Below, in pieces: positions 11,583 through 21,262 of a stretch of 64,000 bases of DNA (positions are counted from its first letter, which is position 1; each line of letters begins with the position of its first letter). The DNA comes from an uncultured Erythrobacter sp. GTDB lineage: Bacteria > Pseudomonadota > Alphaproteobacteria > Sphingomonadales > Sphingomonadaceae. The stretch covers positions 186,001-250,000 of the forward strand of contig CANLPY010000002.1 in the NCBI GenBank assembly GCA_947493165.1. Reading direction: 5' to 3'. A model generated the notes under the pieces. It did not search any database, had not been told where the DNA came from, and worked only from the letters and a program-made list of their open reading frames with translations. The position numbers were made by a program, and so were the translations under genes.

Positions 11583-13855
11583 GCGAGCTGGAAACCAAAA
11601 AGTCAGAGCGCAGCGCTGCTGCGAAATGGAGCCGGCGCGGTTTCATCGGTGCAGGCGTGTTGGCAGGCGGTGCATTGCTTATCGGTGTAGGCGTTCGCCC
11701 GGGGAACCCGGTTGGCAAACTTGCACCACTCGTGGCGGGCGGCGAAGGCGAACAGCTGGTCAACAGCTGGGTCAAGATCGGCGCTGACAATATTATCACC
11801 GCGATTGTCCCGCACTGCGAGATGGGCCAAGGCGCGCATTCAGTGCTCGCGCAGATGTTAGCGGATGAACTGGATGCGGACTGGTCAATGGTCGAGGTGA
11901 TGCAAGCACCAACCGACGGCAGCTACATCATCAGCGATACGGCTCGCTTGTTCGCAGCACCCTTCACAATGAACGCGGCCGATTGGTTAGAACCGACTTG
12001 GGACGGCCTGTTTACACAGCTTGGACGACTGGCTGATGTCATGATCACTGGCGGCAGTTCCTCTATTCGTTCCACCGGCCAATATCAGATGCGTATCGCA
12101 GGCGCTGCGGCCCGCAAAATGCTTGTAGGAGCGGCGGCAGATGAATGGGGTGTGCCGCCCGGCGAAATCGTGACGCGCGACAGCACATTGATCCACGAGG
12201 TAAGCGGAAAATCAGCGCCTTATGCGCAGTTCGCAGCAGCAGCTGCTGAGCAACCAATGGACAGCTCGCCTGCGCTCAAAGACCCCAAAAATTACAGACT
12301 TATGGGCAAGAGCAAGCGCCGCACCGACATCCCAGCCAAGGTAACAGGCAAGGCGGATTTTGGGATGGATGCGAAAATTCCAGGATTTGATCCTGCTGAT
12401 CTGTCCTACGCCGCTGTGCGCCGTCCACCAGTTCCGGGTACGAGCGTTACGGCAATGGACGCAGAGGCTGCCAAGAACATGCCAGGCGTGCAGCAAATCC
12501 TCAACATGAGCAGTTTCATCGCGGTCGTCGCCGATGGTTATTGGAATGCAAGCCAAGCACTCAACGCGGTCACGGCTGAATACAGCCAGTCGAAAAGCCC
12601 GATTAAGACAACCGCCGATCAGTTCGCCGCCTTCGCAAAAGCGTTGGACGACGCGGGCGATGATGGCGGCGATATGGCGGCATCACGCGGAGATGCTGCA
12701 AGCACTTTTGACAATGCTCCGACAAAGTTGGAGGCGGAGTACAAAGCGCCTTTCCTCGCTCATGCACCCATGGAGCCGGTCAATTGCACCGCATGGGTAC
12801 GCGACACCGACGAAGGTGCAAAATGCGACATCTGGACCAGCACGCAAGTGCCACTGATGGCGCGCAGCGCGGCGGCCGGTGCGCTCGGCATTGATGCCGA
12901 CGACATTACCGTGCACCACCCATTCTTGGGCGGCGCATTCGGGCGGCGTCTTGAAAACGATTATGTGACGATGGCTGCGCGGATCGCCAAGGCCACGGGT
13001 TATCCTGTCAAGATGATCTGGTCGAGAGAGGAAGACACGCAAAAGGCGCTCTATCGCCCGGCCGATCTCAGCCGCTTCAAAGGCGGACTAGACGCTGACG
13101 GAAAGCTGGTGGCGTATAACAACGTGTTTACCCAGCGGCACGATCCAGCAGAAGCAAGTGTACCGGGCATATACAACATCCCAAACACGTCTGTGCGCGT
13201 AGCACCGGCAGAGCTGCATTTGCCGTTTTCAGCATGGCGATCAGTCGATCACTCACAACAAGGCTTCTTCATTGAGAGCTTTATTGATGAGGCCGCACAT
13301 GCAGCAGGCGCTGATCCACTGGAATACCGCTTAGCAATGTTAGGCGACAATACCGAACGCCATAAGGCGGTGCTCGAAAAGGTCGCTGAGATGAGCGATT
13401 GGAACGCACCGCGCGCCAAAGGAACTGGCAAGGGCGTAGCTATCGTAGAAAGCTTTGGAACTGTCGCTGCCGAACTAATCGAAGTGGATTTGACCTCTGG
13501 CAAGCCAAAACTCCTTAATGTCTGGACGGCGACAGATGCAGGCTATGTCATGAACCCCGATGGCTTTCGCAACCAGATCGAAGGCGGGATTGTCTTTGGC
13601 CTAACAGCAGCGCTTTACGGAGAAATCGATCTCGTCGACGGCGCGGCCAAGCAGAGCAATTTCCATGATTACAAGATGCTGCGCATGGATGAGACGCCGG
13701 CTATCGAAGTCGCCATCATTAACAGTGGGGCAGTGCCGGTAGGCGGAGCAGGCGAACCGGGTACACCGCCAGCTGCCCCCGCTCTCGCCAATGCAATCTT
13801 TGCAGCAAGCGGAAAGCGTTTGCGCGAAATGCCATTTGCGAAGCAATTCACCTAA
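11579..13855 (+). CDS. Molybdopterin-binding subunit of a periplasmic aldehyde/N-heterocycle dehydrogenase (IorB-like)
   Basis: Catalytic subunit of the molybdenum hydroxylase, 758 residues. It begins with a Tat-type signal ([18 protein letters not shown]), so the complex is expected in the periplasm. Family elements are [22 protein letters not shown] near the amino end, [38 protein letters not shown] and the terminal [18 protein letters not shown], whose glutamate is the expected active-site base. It is coupled by ATGA to the Fe-S subunit and followed by a lipoprotein, XdhC and MocA genes, which fits a self-contained unit of enzyme plus cofactor maturation. Aldehydes or N-heterocycles are the family substrates. 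Confidence 0.92.
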   Translation: MSELETKKSERSAAAKWSRRGFIGAGVLAGGALLIGVGVRPGNPVGKLAPLVAGGEGEQLVNSWVKIGADNIITAIVPHCEMGQGAHSVLAQMLADELDADWSMVEVMQAPTDGSYIISDTARLFAAPFTMNAADWLEPTWDGLFTQLGRLADVMITGGSSSIRSTGQYQMRIAGAAARKMLVGAAADEWGVPPGEIVTRDSTLIHEVSGKSAPYAQFAAAAAEQPMDSSPALKDPKNYRLMGKSKRRTDIPAKVTGKADFGMDAKIPGFDPADLSYAAVRRPPVPGTSVTAMDAEAAKNMPGVQQILNMSSFIAVVADGYWNASQALNAVTAEYSQSKSPIKTTADQFAAFAKALDDAGDDGGDMAASRGDAASTFDNAPTKLEAEYKAPFLAHAPMEPVNCTAWVRDTDEGAKCDIWTSTQVPLMARSAAAGALGIDADDITVHHPFLGGAFGRRLENDYVTMAARIAKATGYPVKMIWSREEDTQKALYRPADLSRFKGGLDADGKLVAYNNVFTQRHDPAEASVPGIYNIPNTSVRVAPAELHLPFSAWRSVDHSQQGFFIESFIDEAAHAAGADPLEYRLAMLGDNTERHKAVLEKVAEMSDWNAPRAKGTGKGVAIVESFGTVAAELIEVDLTSGKPKLLNVWTATDAGYVMNPDGFRNQIEGGIVFGLTAALYGEIDLVDGAAKQSNFHDYKMLRMDETPAIEVAIINSGAVPVGGAGEPGTPPAAPALANAIFAASGKRLREMPFAKQFT

Positions 13856-13879
13856 GCGACCGGATTGGGGACGAATATC

Positions 13880-14056
13880 ATGCGAAATATCTCTATTGCC
13901 GCACTCGCTATCAGCACACTAGCACTTTCGGCGTGCGGATCAGAGGTCGAAGAGCCAGTTGAGCAAATCATCGTCGCTCAGCCGGGCGAGGCAGCCAGCT
14001 ATGCCACGCCCGATAAGACGCCGGCGGGTGATGCACCTGAGCAGGCGGCTGAGTAA
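13880..14056 (+). CDS. Small putative lipoprotein
   Basis: A 58-residue peptide with a clear lipoprotein signal (MRNISIAALAISTLALSAC, lipobox LSAC) and a short acidic mature part. I choose ATG 13880 over an in-frame TTG at 13865 because the signal begins there. It lies 24 bp after the molybdenum hydroxylase gene and just before xdhC, so it is probably co-transcribed. It may tether or shield the enzyme at the membrane, but nothing in the sequence proves this. Confidence 0.7.
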   Translation: MRNISIAALAISTLALSACGSEVEEPVEQIIVAQPGEAASYATPDKTPAGDAPEQAAE

Positions 14057-14065
14057 TACCGCCCG

Positions 14066-15010
14066 ATGGACCGCGACCGGGTCTTCGCTTTTCTAGCAGA
14101 ATGCCAGCGCGCAGGCCGAGCCAGCGTGCTGGTGACAGTAATGGCGGTTGAGGGTTCCTCGGTTCGTAATCCTGGCACGCATATGGGTGTGTGCGAGGAC
14201 CGCAGTTTTGCTGGTTCGCTATCAGGCGGCTGCATCGAAAATGCGGTTGTTTCAGAAGCGCTGGAGGCGCTGCGCGAAAAAGCACCCCGTGTTGTTCGCT
14301 TCGGCAAAGGCTCCCCATTTATCGATATAGCACTGCCCTGCGGCGGCGGCATAGATGTTCATTTTCAGCCGCTTTCTGACACTGGTTTTGTCGAACAGTG
14401 CAACGCCTCCATCGCAGCGCGCGCACCCTTTACTGTCGCCATCGATAAATCGGGAATTGAATGCCTCGATGGCTGGCAAGCCACAGTCGCCGATGTGTCG
14501 GCTGGAACCGGCATATTCGGCCATCACCCTCATCCCCAATTGTCGATCATCGGCCATGGCGCGAGCGTAGAGGCGCTCGCCAAACTTGCTCGCGCGATGG
14601 ATCTTGGTAGTTCAGTTCACACACCCGACGCCGAATTGTGTGAGCGGATGGCGGCAGATGGTTTCGCCGTTCATCTTTTACAGCGCACCAGCGATACGCA
14701 CCTGCTCAAAAGCGACGCTTGGACGGCCTTTGTATTCCTGTTTCATGACCACGATTGGGAAGTGGAATTGCTCGCGCGCGCGCTGGAATTGCCGCATTTT
14801 TATTGCGGCGCGATGGGAGGCCACAAAGCACATATCTGGCGCAGCGAGGCGCTGACACAGGCGGGTGTTAGCCAGCCGGCAATCGCTTCTATCCATGCCC
14901 CGATTGGACTGTTTCATTCCTCGCGCGATCCAGAAACTCTTGCGCTCTCTACCTTGAGTGAAATTGTCAGCGTCTATCAAACAACCGACTTTGTAGCAGG
15001 CGATGCCTGA
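14066..15010 (+). CDS. XdhC/CoxI-family molybdenum-cofactor insertion protein
   Basis: Chaperone of the XdhC family that binds the molybdenum cofactor, supports its sulfuration and delivers it to a molybdenum hydroxylase. The 314 residues include the XdhC motifs AVEGSSVRNPGTHMGV, GSLSGGCIEN and CGGGIDVHF in the amino half, and a Rossmann-like carboxy half (LSIIGHGASVEALA, FHDHDWEVELL, CGAMGGHKAH). The client is almost certainly the IorA/IorB-like enzyme encoded just upstream. The gene overlaps the mocA-like gene by 8 bp. Confidence 0.92.
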   Translation: MDRDRVFAFLAECQRAGRASVLVTVMAVEGSSVRNPGTHMGVCEDRSFAGSLSGGCIENAVVSEALEALREKAPRVVRFGKGSPFIDIALPCGGGIDVHFQPLSDTGFVEQCNASIAARAPFTVAIDKSGIECLDGWQATVADVSAGTGIFGHHPHPQLSIIGHGASVEALAKLARAMDLGSSVHTPDAELCERMAADGFAVHLLQRTSDTHLLKSDAWTAFVFLFHDHDWEVELLARALELPHFYCGAMGGHKAHIWRSEALTQAGVSQPAIASIHAPIGLFHSSRDPETLALSTLSEIVSVYQTTDFVAGDA

Positions 15011-15569
15011 ATCCGGAGGCCTCGCCGTAGCGATACTGGCCGCGGGGCAATCGCGCCGATTTGGCGCCAAAGATAAGCTGGCGGTTATTCTCAATGGCCG
15101 CATGTTGGGCTTGCACGCGAGCGAGGCTTTGCATGGCGTCGCTGCAAGTAGGCGCTGGGTCATCGCTTCCGCGCCAGACCATCAGTGTTGCGGAGGCTGG
15201 CGTGAGGCAGGCTTTGAAATCGCGGTGAACTTTGATGCTGCACAAGGACTCGGTACGTCGACGGCAATGGCGGCCACACTGGCTGACGACGCCGGATCAT
15301 CTGCGCTGCTAATCGCACTGGCTGATATGCCGTTTGTTACATTCGAGCATTTCCAAGCGCTTGCAGCCATGGTCGCTCCAAACGCTTTGGTCGCTTCGCA
15401 CAATGGCCTAGCCCCTACCCCGCCCGCATTATTCGGCCGCGAGCATTTTAGTCAACTGATGCAGTATACCGGAGATCGCGGCGCTGGCGGCCTGCTCAAG
15501 CGCGCCGAAATCATCACATGTCCACCCGATCACTTGCGCGATGTGGATGTACCAGGCGACCTGCACTGA
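15003..15569 (+). CDS. Molybdenum cofactor nucleotidyltransferase (MocA/MobA-like)
   Basis: NTP transferase that adds CMP (MocA) or GMP (MobA) to molybdopterin. The 188 residues open with the nucleotide-binding motif LAAGQSRRFGAKDKL and carry ALADMPFVT, the metal-binding region of this family, and the ending RDVDVPGDL. Coupling to xdhC and a xanthine-oxidase-family enzyme favours a MocA-type cytidylyltransferase, since these enzymes normally use molybdopterin cytosine dinucleotide. It ends only 3 bp from the convergent transporter gene, with no visible terminator between them. Confidence 0.88.
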   Translation: MPESGGLAVAILAAGQSRRFGAKDKLAVILNGRMLGLHASEALHGVAASRRWVIASAPDHQCCGGWREAGFEIAVNFDAAQGLGTSTAMAATLADDAGSSALLIALADMPFVTFEHFQALAAMVAPNALVASHNGLAPTPPALFGREHFSQLMQYTGDRGAGGLLKRAEIITCPPDHLRDVDVPGDLH

Positions 15570-15572
15570 GCC

Positions 15573-16790
15573 TCACATCAAGCCGGTTGCGCGCAGCACC
15601 AGTCTTAGCCCCAGGCCGCTTGCGATCAGCAAGACGCCAGCACCCAGCACATTGGCAAACAGTCCGTTGGCATGATCGCCAAGGATCGCCTTTTGGTTCA
15701 TCACATAGAGCAAAAACACCGCGACAATCGGCAACAACAATCCATTGGCAAATTGCGCTGCGACGATCACTTCAATTGGCTTGATGCCTAGCAATGAGAT
15801 ACCGGTTCCGATCACAATGACGCTCAGGGCAACGCTGCGAAACGCGATTGATTTTTGACCGCCTTTAAGTCGCAGAATTTCAGTCATGGCAAAGGCTGTA
15901 GCAAGCGGCGCGGTGATCGCGCTGGTAAGGCCAGCTGCGAATAAACCAATGCCCAGTAAATACTTGGATGACGAACCAAACAATGGTTCGAACTGGCTCG
16001 CCATTTCAGCGGCGCTCTCTACATTGATGCCAGCTGCAAACAGACTGGCAGCGGCGGTTGAAACGATCAGGATCGCAATGACCCCGCCGATGCCTATGGC
16101 AATGCTGGTGTCGGCGCGCGCGGCGCTCAAATCATCGGCTCCATTCCAGCGCGCTTTGGCGGCTGACGCGTGAAGGAAGAGATTGTAGGGGACGACGGTC
16201 GTACCGATCAGCGCAATTACAGTAAGCAGTGCATCGCCTGGAATGGAGGGCGCAAACATTCCTGATAGCATCGCCCCCATGTCTGGCTTGATAATCACGA
16301 ATGTCGCAGCGAATGCCAGCGCCATTGTCGCGACCAATCCCAGCAACACCCGCTCGATCTGCTTGTAAGTGCCAGCCAGTAAAAGCGCCGCAGCCAGAAC
16401 CGCAATGGCCAGCACAGCCGCCTTGAATACGCCATCGCTCTCCCCAGCAATCGCTGCAATACCCAAAGCCGCGCCAGATAGATTGCCCGCTTCATATGCG
16501 GCATTGCCAGCATAGAGCGCCGTTCCCACAAGCAGCACCAATGGCCATTTGAGAAGCGAGTTTTCGAACGACTTGGCGATGGACTCGCCCAGCCCTTGCT
16601 GAGCGACGGTGCCAAGGCGTGCCGACATTTCTTGAAGTATGATCGTTGCGACGGTCGCGAAGACAAGCGCCCAGAGGAGTGCATAACCAAAACTCGCGCC
16701 AGCGATTGTACACGCTGTTACCGTTCCCGGCCCGATAAATGCCGCCGTGACCAGAGCCCCCGGCCCGATATTGCGTATGCGGCTGATCAT
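15573..16790 (-). CDS. NRAMP-superfamily transporter with altered substrate-site residues
   Basis: A 405-residue membrane protein with about eleven hydrophobic segments and the NRAMP/APC-type fold pattern. In true NRAMP metal carriers the first helix has DPGN and the sixth has MPH; here they read AFIGPGTVTA (GPGT) and GTTVVPYNLFLHASAAKARW (VPY). The metal-ligating Asp, Asn, Met and His are therefore missing. The gene start overlaps the stop of the 5-oxoprolinase gene as ATGA, so the two are translated together. I infer transport of an organic substrate of the oxoprolinase, for example 5-oxoproline, instead of Mn2+ or Fe2+. Automatic pipelines would label it a divalent metal transporter. Confidence 0.85.
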   Translation of the reverse strand: MISRIRNIGPGALVTAAFIGPGTVTACTIAGASFGYALLWALVFATVATIILQEMSARLGTVAQQGLGESIAKSFENSLLKWPLVLLVGTALYAGNAAYEAGNLSGAALGIAAIAGESDGVFKAAVLAIAVLAAALLLAGTYKQIERVLLGLVATMALAFAATFVIIKPDMGAMLSGMFAPSIPGDALLTVIALIGTTVVPYNLFLHASAAKARWNGADDLSAARADTSIAIGIGGVIAILIVSTAAASLFAAGINVESAAEMASQFEPLFGSSSKYLLGIGLFAAGLTSAITAPLATAFAMTEILRLKGGQKSIAFRSVALSVIVIGTGISLLGIKPIEVIVAAQFANGLLLPIVAVFLLYVMNQKAILGDHANGLFANVLGAGVLLIASGLGLRLVLRATGLM

Positions 16791-19700
16791 TGAGGATTGC
16801 TTCCTTTGCGCTCGCCCAAGGGGCCAAACCCGCCGCCAGTTGGCGTTTCGATGACGATCTGCTCGCCCGCCTTCATCACTGTCTGGGCGCAGCCGCCTAG
16901 ATCCTCGACGCTACCATCCGCCCGCTCAACAAAATTACGCCCCAACCGGCCATCCATTCCGCCCATCAATCCGGGCGCTGCAACGCGGCGCCGCTCTGAT
17001 AGGATTGCGCATTGCATGCCCTCACGAAAGCGGATCACTCGGCGCACCCCGTCACCTGCATTATTTGCGCCCTTGCCGCCAGAGCCGCGCTCAATCCGAA
17101 ACTCGTCAAGCACCACAGGATAGCGCTGTTCGAGTATCTCAGGGTCAGTCATCCGCGTGTTGGTCATATGTGTGTGCACTGCTGCTACCCCGTCAAAGCC
17201 CGGCCCAGCTGGCGCGCCTGAACAGATCGTTTCATAATATTGCACATGGTCATTGCCGAAAGTCAGATTGTTCATCGTACCCTGCCCCGTGCCCAACCTG
17301 CCTAAGGCGGCAAACAGAGCGTCTGTCACGGCCTGACTCGTCTCAACATTGCCCGCAACCACCGCTGCTGGAAATGCCGGATTGAGCAAAGAGCCATCCG
17401 GAATGATCACATCAAGCGGCTTCATGCAGCCCGCGTTCAAGGGGGTTTCATCATCTATCAGGCAGCGAAACACATACAGGATAGCCGCATTGGTGACTGC
17501 GCGCGGCGCGTTGAAGGCGTTATCCATCTGCTCGCTTGTCCCGGTGAAGTCGATAGTCGCACGGCCAGCAGTTTTGTCCGCTCGCACGACAACTTTGATC
17601 ATCGCCCCGTTATCGAGTTCTAGAGCAAATTCGCCATCATCCAGCGTAGCAATGGCGCGTTTGACCGCTTCCTCAGCAGCATCTTGAATGAATCCCATAT
17701 AGGCGTTGACCTTAGCCTGGCCGTAGCTCTGAAGCAGTTTGGCAAGCTCATTCGCACCAGCGTTATTGGCAGCGACTTGGGCCATTAAATCGGCAATGTT
17801 TTGAGAGATGTTGCGCGCAGGATATGGTCCATCGCTTAGGATGTGTTCCAGTCTTTCGCTTTGAAACGCGCCGCCTTCGACCAGCCTAACGTTATCTAGC
17901 AGCACACCCTCTTCATGTATCGTGCGCCCGAGCGGAGACATGGAACCCGGAGCAATCCCGCCGATGTCCTCATGATGCGCACGCGATGCGGTGAAGAAAA
18001 GGATATCGCCGGATGCTTCATCGAACACCGGGGTAACAACCGTGATATCTGGGAGGTGAGAGCCCCCTTTATGCGGGTTGTTGTGGACGAATGCATCGCC
18101 GGGTTGGATGACCTGCCCGCTTTCAATGATCGTTTTCACAGACGCATCCATTGAGCCAAGATGGACGGGAACATGCGGTGCATTTGCAACCAGATTACCG
18201 CCAGAATCAAAGATCGCGCAGGAAAAGTCGAGCCGCTCTTTCACATTCACAGATTGCGAGGTGTTGCGCAGAACTATGCCCATTTGTTCAGCGATGGACA
18301 TGAAGAGATTGTTGAAAATCTCTAACGTTACGGGGTCGCGTTCAATAGCGCTGTCAGACGCGCCAACTGCGCTTTTATCCGCGCTCTCAGCGCATACGAT
18401 TAGATGCCCATATTGGTTAAGTGCCGCCGTCCACCCAGGCTCAACAATCACCGTCCCAGTTGGCTCGGTTATAATGGCTGGCCCAGCGATTGTGTCACTC
18501 GCACCAAGGCTTGCGATGTCGAAAATCGGGGCAGTGCGCCATTCGCCTTTGGTAAAGACCTGCCCGCTGGCAATCGGCTCAGCCAAAGCACTATTGCCCG
18601 TCGCAACCAGGCTTTCCAGCGGCGCTGCGCGCTCCTGCCGCGTCTCCACAATTAGGGTATCAAGCAACACATCTTTGCCTGGCGCTAAAAAACCAAATTG
18701 CCGACTGTGATTCTCGTCGAAACTCTGACGCATGTCCGCCGTGCGAGCAAATGGGACTTTGATAACCGTGTCTGTCCCTCGATAGCGCAGCAGGGCTGCC
18801 ACTTCGTGATGCAGATCTGCATCTGGCACACCTTGACTTGCCAATTCGCCCGCGTTCTCAGCTTGCAATTGAGCGATGGTGGATGACAGTTCTTGCGGCA
18901 ACTCATCACATATTTCGCGATCAATGACCTGTTGGCGCTCAGTTTCGATTGTCGCGAGCCCCATACCGTAGGCTGAAAGAACCCCGGCAAACGGGTGTAG
19001 CATGATGGTGCGAATACCTAGCCGCTCTGCCACCAAACAGGCATGCTGTCCGCCAGCCCCGCCAAAACAATTGAGCACATATTCCTGAACATCATAGCCG
19101 CGCGCAATCGAGATTTTCTTGATCGCTTGGGCCATGTGTTCAACCGCAATGTTAAGGAAACCCTCGGCGACTTGCTCTGGTAAGCGTCCATCGCCGATCT
19201 CATTTGCGATCGCAGCGAAGCCCATTCTCGCTGCATCGTCATCCAAAGGCTGATCTTGCTCCGGCCCAAATATCTTTGGGAAATGATCGGGCCGCAACTT
19301 ACCTAAGCAGACGTTGATATCGGTGACGCTTAACGGCCCGCCGCGTCGATAGCTCGCGGGTCCGGGGTCTGCACCGGCTGATCCTGGCCCAACACGCATT
19401 CGCCCATCTTCGTAGCGGAGGACTGATCCGCCGCCCGCCGCCACGGTATGAATATGCAGCATTGGTACGCGCATCTGCACACCAGCCACTTTGGTCTCGT
19501 AGACTTTTTCAAACTCATCGGCGTAATGCGAAACATCTGTTGACGTGCCGCCCATGTCAAAGCCGATGACTTTGTCAAAACCGGCCAATTTTGCAGTATG
19601 GACGCAGCCCACGATGCCGCCCGCTGGGCCCGAAAGGATCGCGTCACGACCGCGAAACTGCGCTGCGTCAATTAGTCCGCCAGAACTTTGCATAAACAGC

Positions 19701-20422
19701 ACTTGGCCAGCGGCCGCATCGCCTCCAAACGCATCCGCAATACGATCAACATAGCGCCGCAAAATTGGCGTAAGGTAAGCATCGACAATGGTTGTTTCGC
19801 CGCGCGGCACAATCTTGCTTAGCGGGCTGACATCATGGCTAGCTGATACTTGCGTGAAGCCAATCTCGTGGGCGATCTGGGCAAGCTGCCGTTCGTGCTC
19901 TGGAAACTTAAAGCTGTGCATCAGAGCAATCGCAACAGATCGTAGACCGCTGTCATATGCGGCCTTCAAGAGCTCGCGCGCTTCCTCAATATTCAGCGGA
20001 ATTTCGACAGTGCCATCAGCCAGCACGCGTTCACCAATTTCGCCCACCTCGCTATAAAGCAAATGCGCCTTCTCAATATTGAGAGCAAAGGTATGTGGCC
20101 GCGATTGATAGCCAATTTCGATCACATGGCCGAAACCGCTGGTGGTGACCAGCAATGTGTCTTCACCCTCGCGCTCTAGCAGGGCGTTGGTGGCGATTGT
20201 TGTTCCCATCTTGATCGCGGCGATACGGTCAAGCGGGATCGGTTCGTCCTGCGCCACTGCAAGAGCCTCACGAATCCCGTGCAAGGCGGCATCGTCGTAA
20301 TGCTCTGGGTTTTCGGACAGATATTTGTGGGTTGTCAAATGGCCATCAGGCCCACGCGCCACGATATCGGTAAAGGTCCCGCCGCGATCGATCCAGAACT
20401 GCCAAGTCTCAGCCTGCGTCAT
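16787..20422 (-). CDS. 5-oxoprolinase, ATP-hydrolysing (fused HyuA-HyuB)
   Basis: A 1211-residue protein combining the two hydantoinase/oxoprolinase halves in one chain, as in eukaryotic 5-oxoprolinase; it would open 5-oxo-L-proline to glutamate with ATP. The amino half (about 1-690) has WIDRGGTFTDIVARGPDG, KMGTTIATNALLERE, GFDMGGTSTDVSHY and NCFGGAGGQHAC. The carboxy half (about 700-1211) has DPVTLEIFNNLFMSIAEQMG, NAPHVPVHLGSMDAS, NNPHKGGSHLPDITVV and ETPTGGGFGPLGER. Related hydantoinases and acetone carboxylases share the fold, but the fused single chain favours oxoprolinase. It is coupled to the NRAMP-like transporter. Confidence 0.88.
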   Translation of the reverse strand: MTQAETWQFWIDRGGTFTDIVARGPDGHLTTHKYLSENPEHYDDAALHGIREALAVAQDEPIPLDRIAAIKMGTTIATNALLEREGEDTLLVTTSGFGHVIEIGYQSRPHTFALNIEKAHLLYSEVGEIGERVLADGTVEIPLNIEEARELLKAAYDSGLRSVAIALMHSFKFPEHERQLAQIAHEIGFTQVSASHDVSPLSKIVPRGETTIVDAYLTPILRRYVDRIADAFGGDAAAGQVLFMQSSGGLIDAAQFRGRDAILSGPAGGIVGCVHTAKLAGFDKVIGFDMGGTSTDVSHYADEFEKVYETKVAGVQMRVPMLHIHTVAAGGGSVLRYEDGRMRVGPGSAGADPGPASYRRGGPLSVTDINVCLGKLRPDHFPKIFGPEQDQPLDDDAARMGFAAIANEIGDGRLPEQVAEGFLNIAVEHMAQAIKKISIARGYDVQEYVLNCFGGAGGQHACLVAERLGIRTIMLHPFAGVLSAYGMGLATIETERQQVIDREICDELPQELSSTIAQLQAENAGELASQGVPDADLHHEVAALLRYRGTDTVIKVPFARTADMRQSFDENHSRQFGFLAPGKDVLLDTLIVETRQERAAPLESLVATGNSALAEPIASGQVFTKGEWRTAPIFDIASLGASDTIAGPAIITEPTGTVIVEPGWTAALNQYGHLIVCAESADKSAVGASDSAIERDPVTLEIFNNLFMSIAEQMGIVLRNTSQSVNVKERLDFSCAIFDSGGNLVANAPHVPVHLGSMDASVKTIIESGQVIQPGDAFVHNNPHKGGSHLPDITVVTPVFDEASGDILFFTASRAHHEDIGGIAPGSMSPLGRTIHEEGVLLDNVRLVEGGAFQSERLEHILSDGPYPARNISQNIADLMAQVAANNAGANELAKLLQSYGQAKVNAYMGFIQDAAEEAVKRAIATLDDGEFALELDNGAMIKVVVRADKTAGRATIDFTGTSEQMDNAFNAPRAVTNAAILYVFRCLIDDETPLNAGCMKPLDVIIPDGSLLNPAFPAAVVAGNVETSQAVTDALFAALGRLGTGQGTMNNLTFGNDHVQYYETICSGAPAGPGFDGVAAVHTHMTNTRMTDPEILEQRYPVVLDEFRIERGSGGKGANNAGDGVRRVIRFREGMQCAILSERRRVAAPGLMGGMDGRLGRNFVERADGSVEDLGGCAQTVMKAGEQIVIETPTGGGFGPLGERKGSNPQ

Positions 20423-20490
20423 CTCGTCTCGCTGCGCACCCGATTTTGATATGAGGCATGGGTTTGCGCGAGCATGTGCAGCTTTGCAAG

Positions 20491-21123
20491 CTAGCCTTTG
20501 GCGATAGCCACGGCCTCGCTGGCTAGCTTCGTGATCGCAGCGTAGTCACCGCCTTCGGTCGCACCCTTCGGTGTCAGCCAACTTCCCCCGCAAGCAAGCA
20601 CATGATCAAGCGCGAGATACTCGCTCAAATTAGCCGCCGAAATACCGCCAGTTGGCATGAAGCGCATTTCGCGGAACACCGATCCAAGCGCTTTGAGCAT
20701 TGGCACACCTCCAGCGAGACTTGCGGGGAAAAACTTCACATCGCGCAGACCCATTGCATAGGCGCGCTGCACCTCACCCGCAGTCATCGTACCGGGAAAA
20801 ATCGGAACGTCTTGTGCAAGGCAGTATTCCGCGATTTCATCAACCAATCCAGGCGAAACGATGAACTGGGCGCCGCTGTCCAAAACCGACTTTGCTTGGT
20901 CTAGTGTGAGAACTGTCCCTGCGCCGACAATCAAACCCTCTGTTTTCGCAATGATCGCTTCCATCCCTTTTTGCGCATCGTCACTACGCATGACAACTTC
21001 GATGACAGATAGTCCGCCAGCAGCAAGTGCTTCAGCCGTATGGACGGCGACGTCAGGATCGTTCTCTCCGATAAGAGGCACTACCGGAGCGGCGGAAAGG
21101 CGTGATGAAAGTTCGGTGGTCAT
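20491..21123 (-). CDS. eda: 2-keto-3-deoxy-6-phosphogluconate aldolase
   Basis: Class-I aldolase of the Entner-Doudoroff pathway, cleaving KDPG to pyruvate and glyceraldehyde 3-phosphate. The 210 residues match the family; motifs are VIEVVMRSDDA (glutamate of the active site in place of the usual EVTLR), IVGAGTVLTLDQA, FIVSPGLVDE, PGTMTAGEV and the Schiff-base lysine in DVKFFPAS, followed by MPTGGIS. It stands apart from the rest of the pathway; edd and zwf are not in the window. It would receive the 6-phosphogluconate made by the gluconokinase at 58657-59157 after dehydration. Confidence 0.93.
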   Translation of the reverse strand: MTTELSSRLSAAPVVPLIGENDPDVAVHTAEALAAGGLSVIEVVMRSDDAQKGMEAIIAKTEGLIVGAGTVLTLDQAKSVLDSGAQFIVSPGLVDEIAEYCLAQDVPIFPGTMTAGEVQRAYAMGLRDVKFFPASLAGGVPMLKALGSVFREMRFMPTGGISAANLSEYLALDHVLACGGSWLTPKGATEGGDYAAITKLASEAVAIAKG

Positions 21124-21262
21124 AATTGCTCTCTAACCCAATTCATTTTTCGCTATTGCTGCACCTAGCGCCAGCGATATACGCAAAGCCAATGAAATAC
21201 GTATCCAGTGCATATTGCCTGACGCAGTTGCGTCAATTGATCGCCGCGCTAAAGACACGGTC

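Noticed and set aside
15573-16790. Manganese/iron importer
   Set aside because: The DPGN and MPH metal-binding residues are absent and the gene is coupled to an oxoprolinase.
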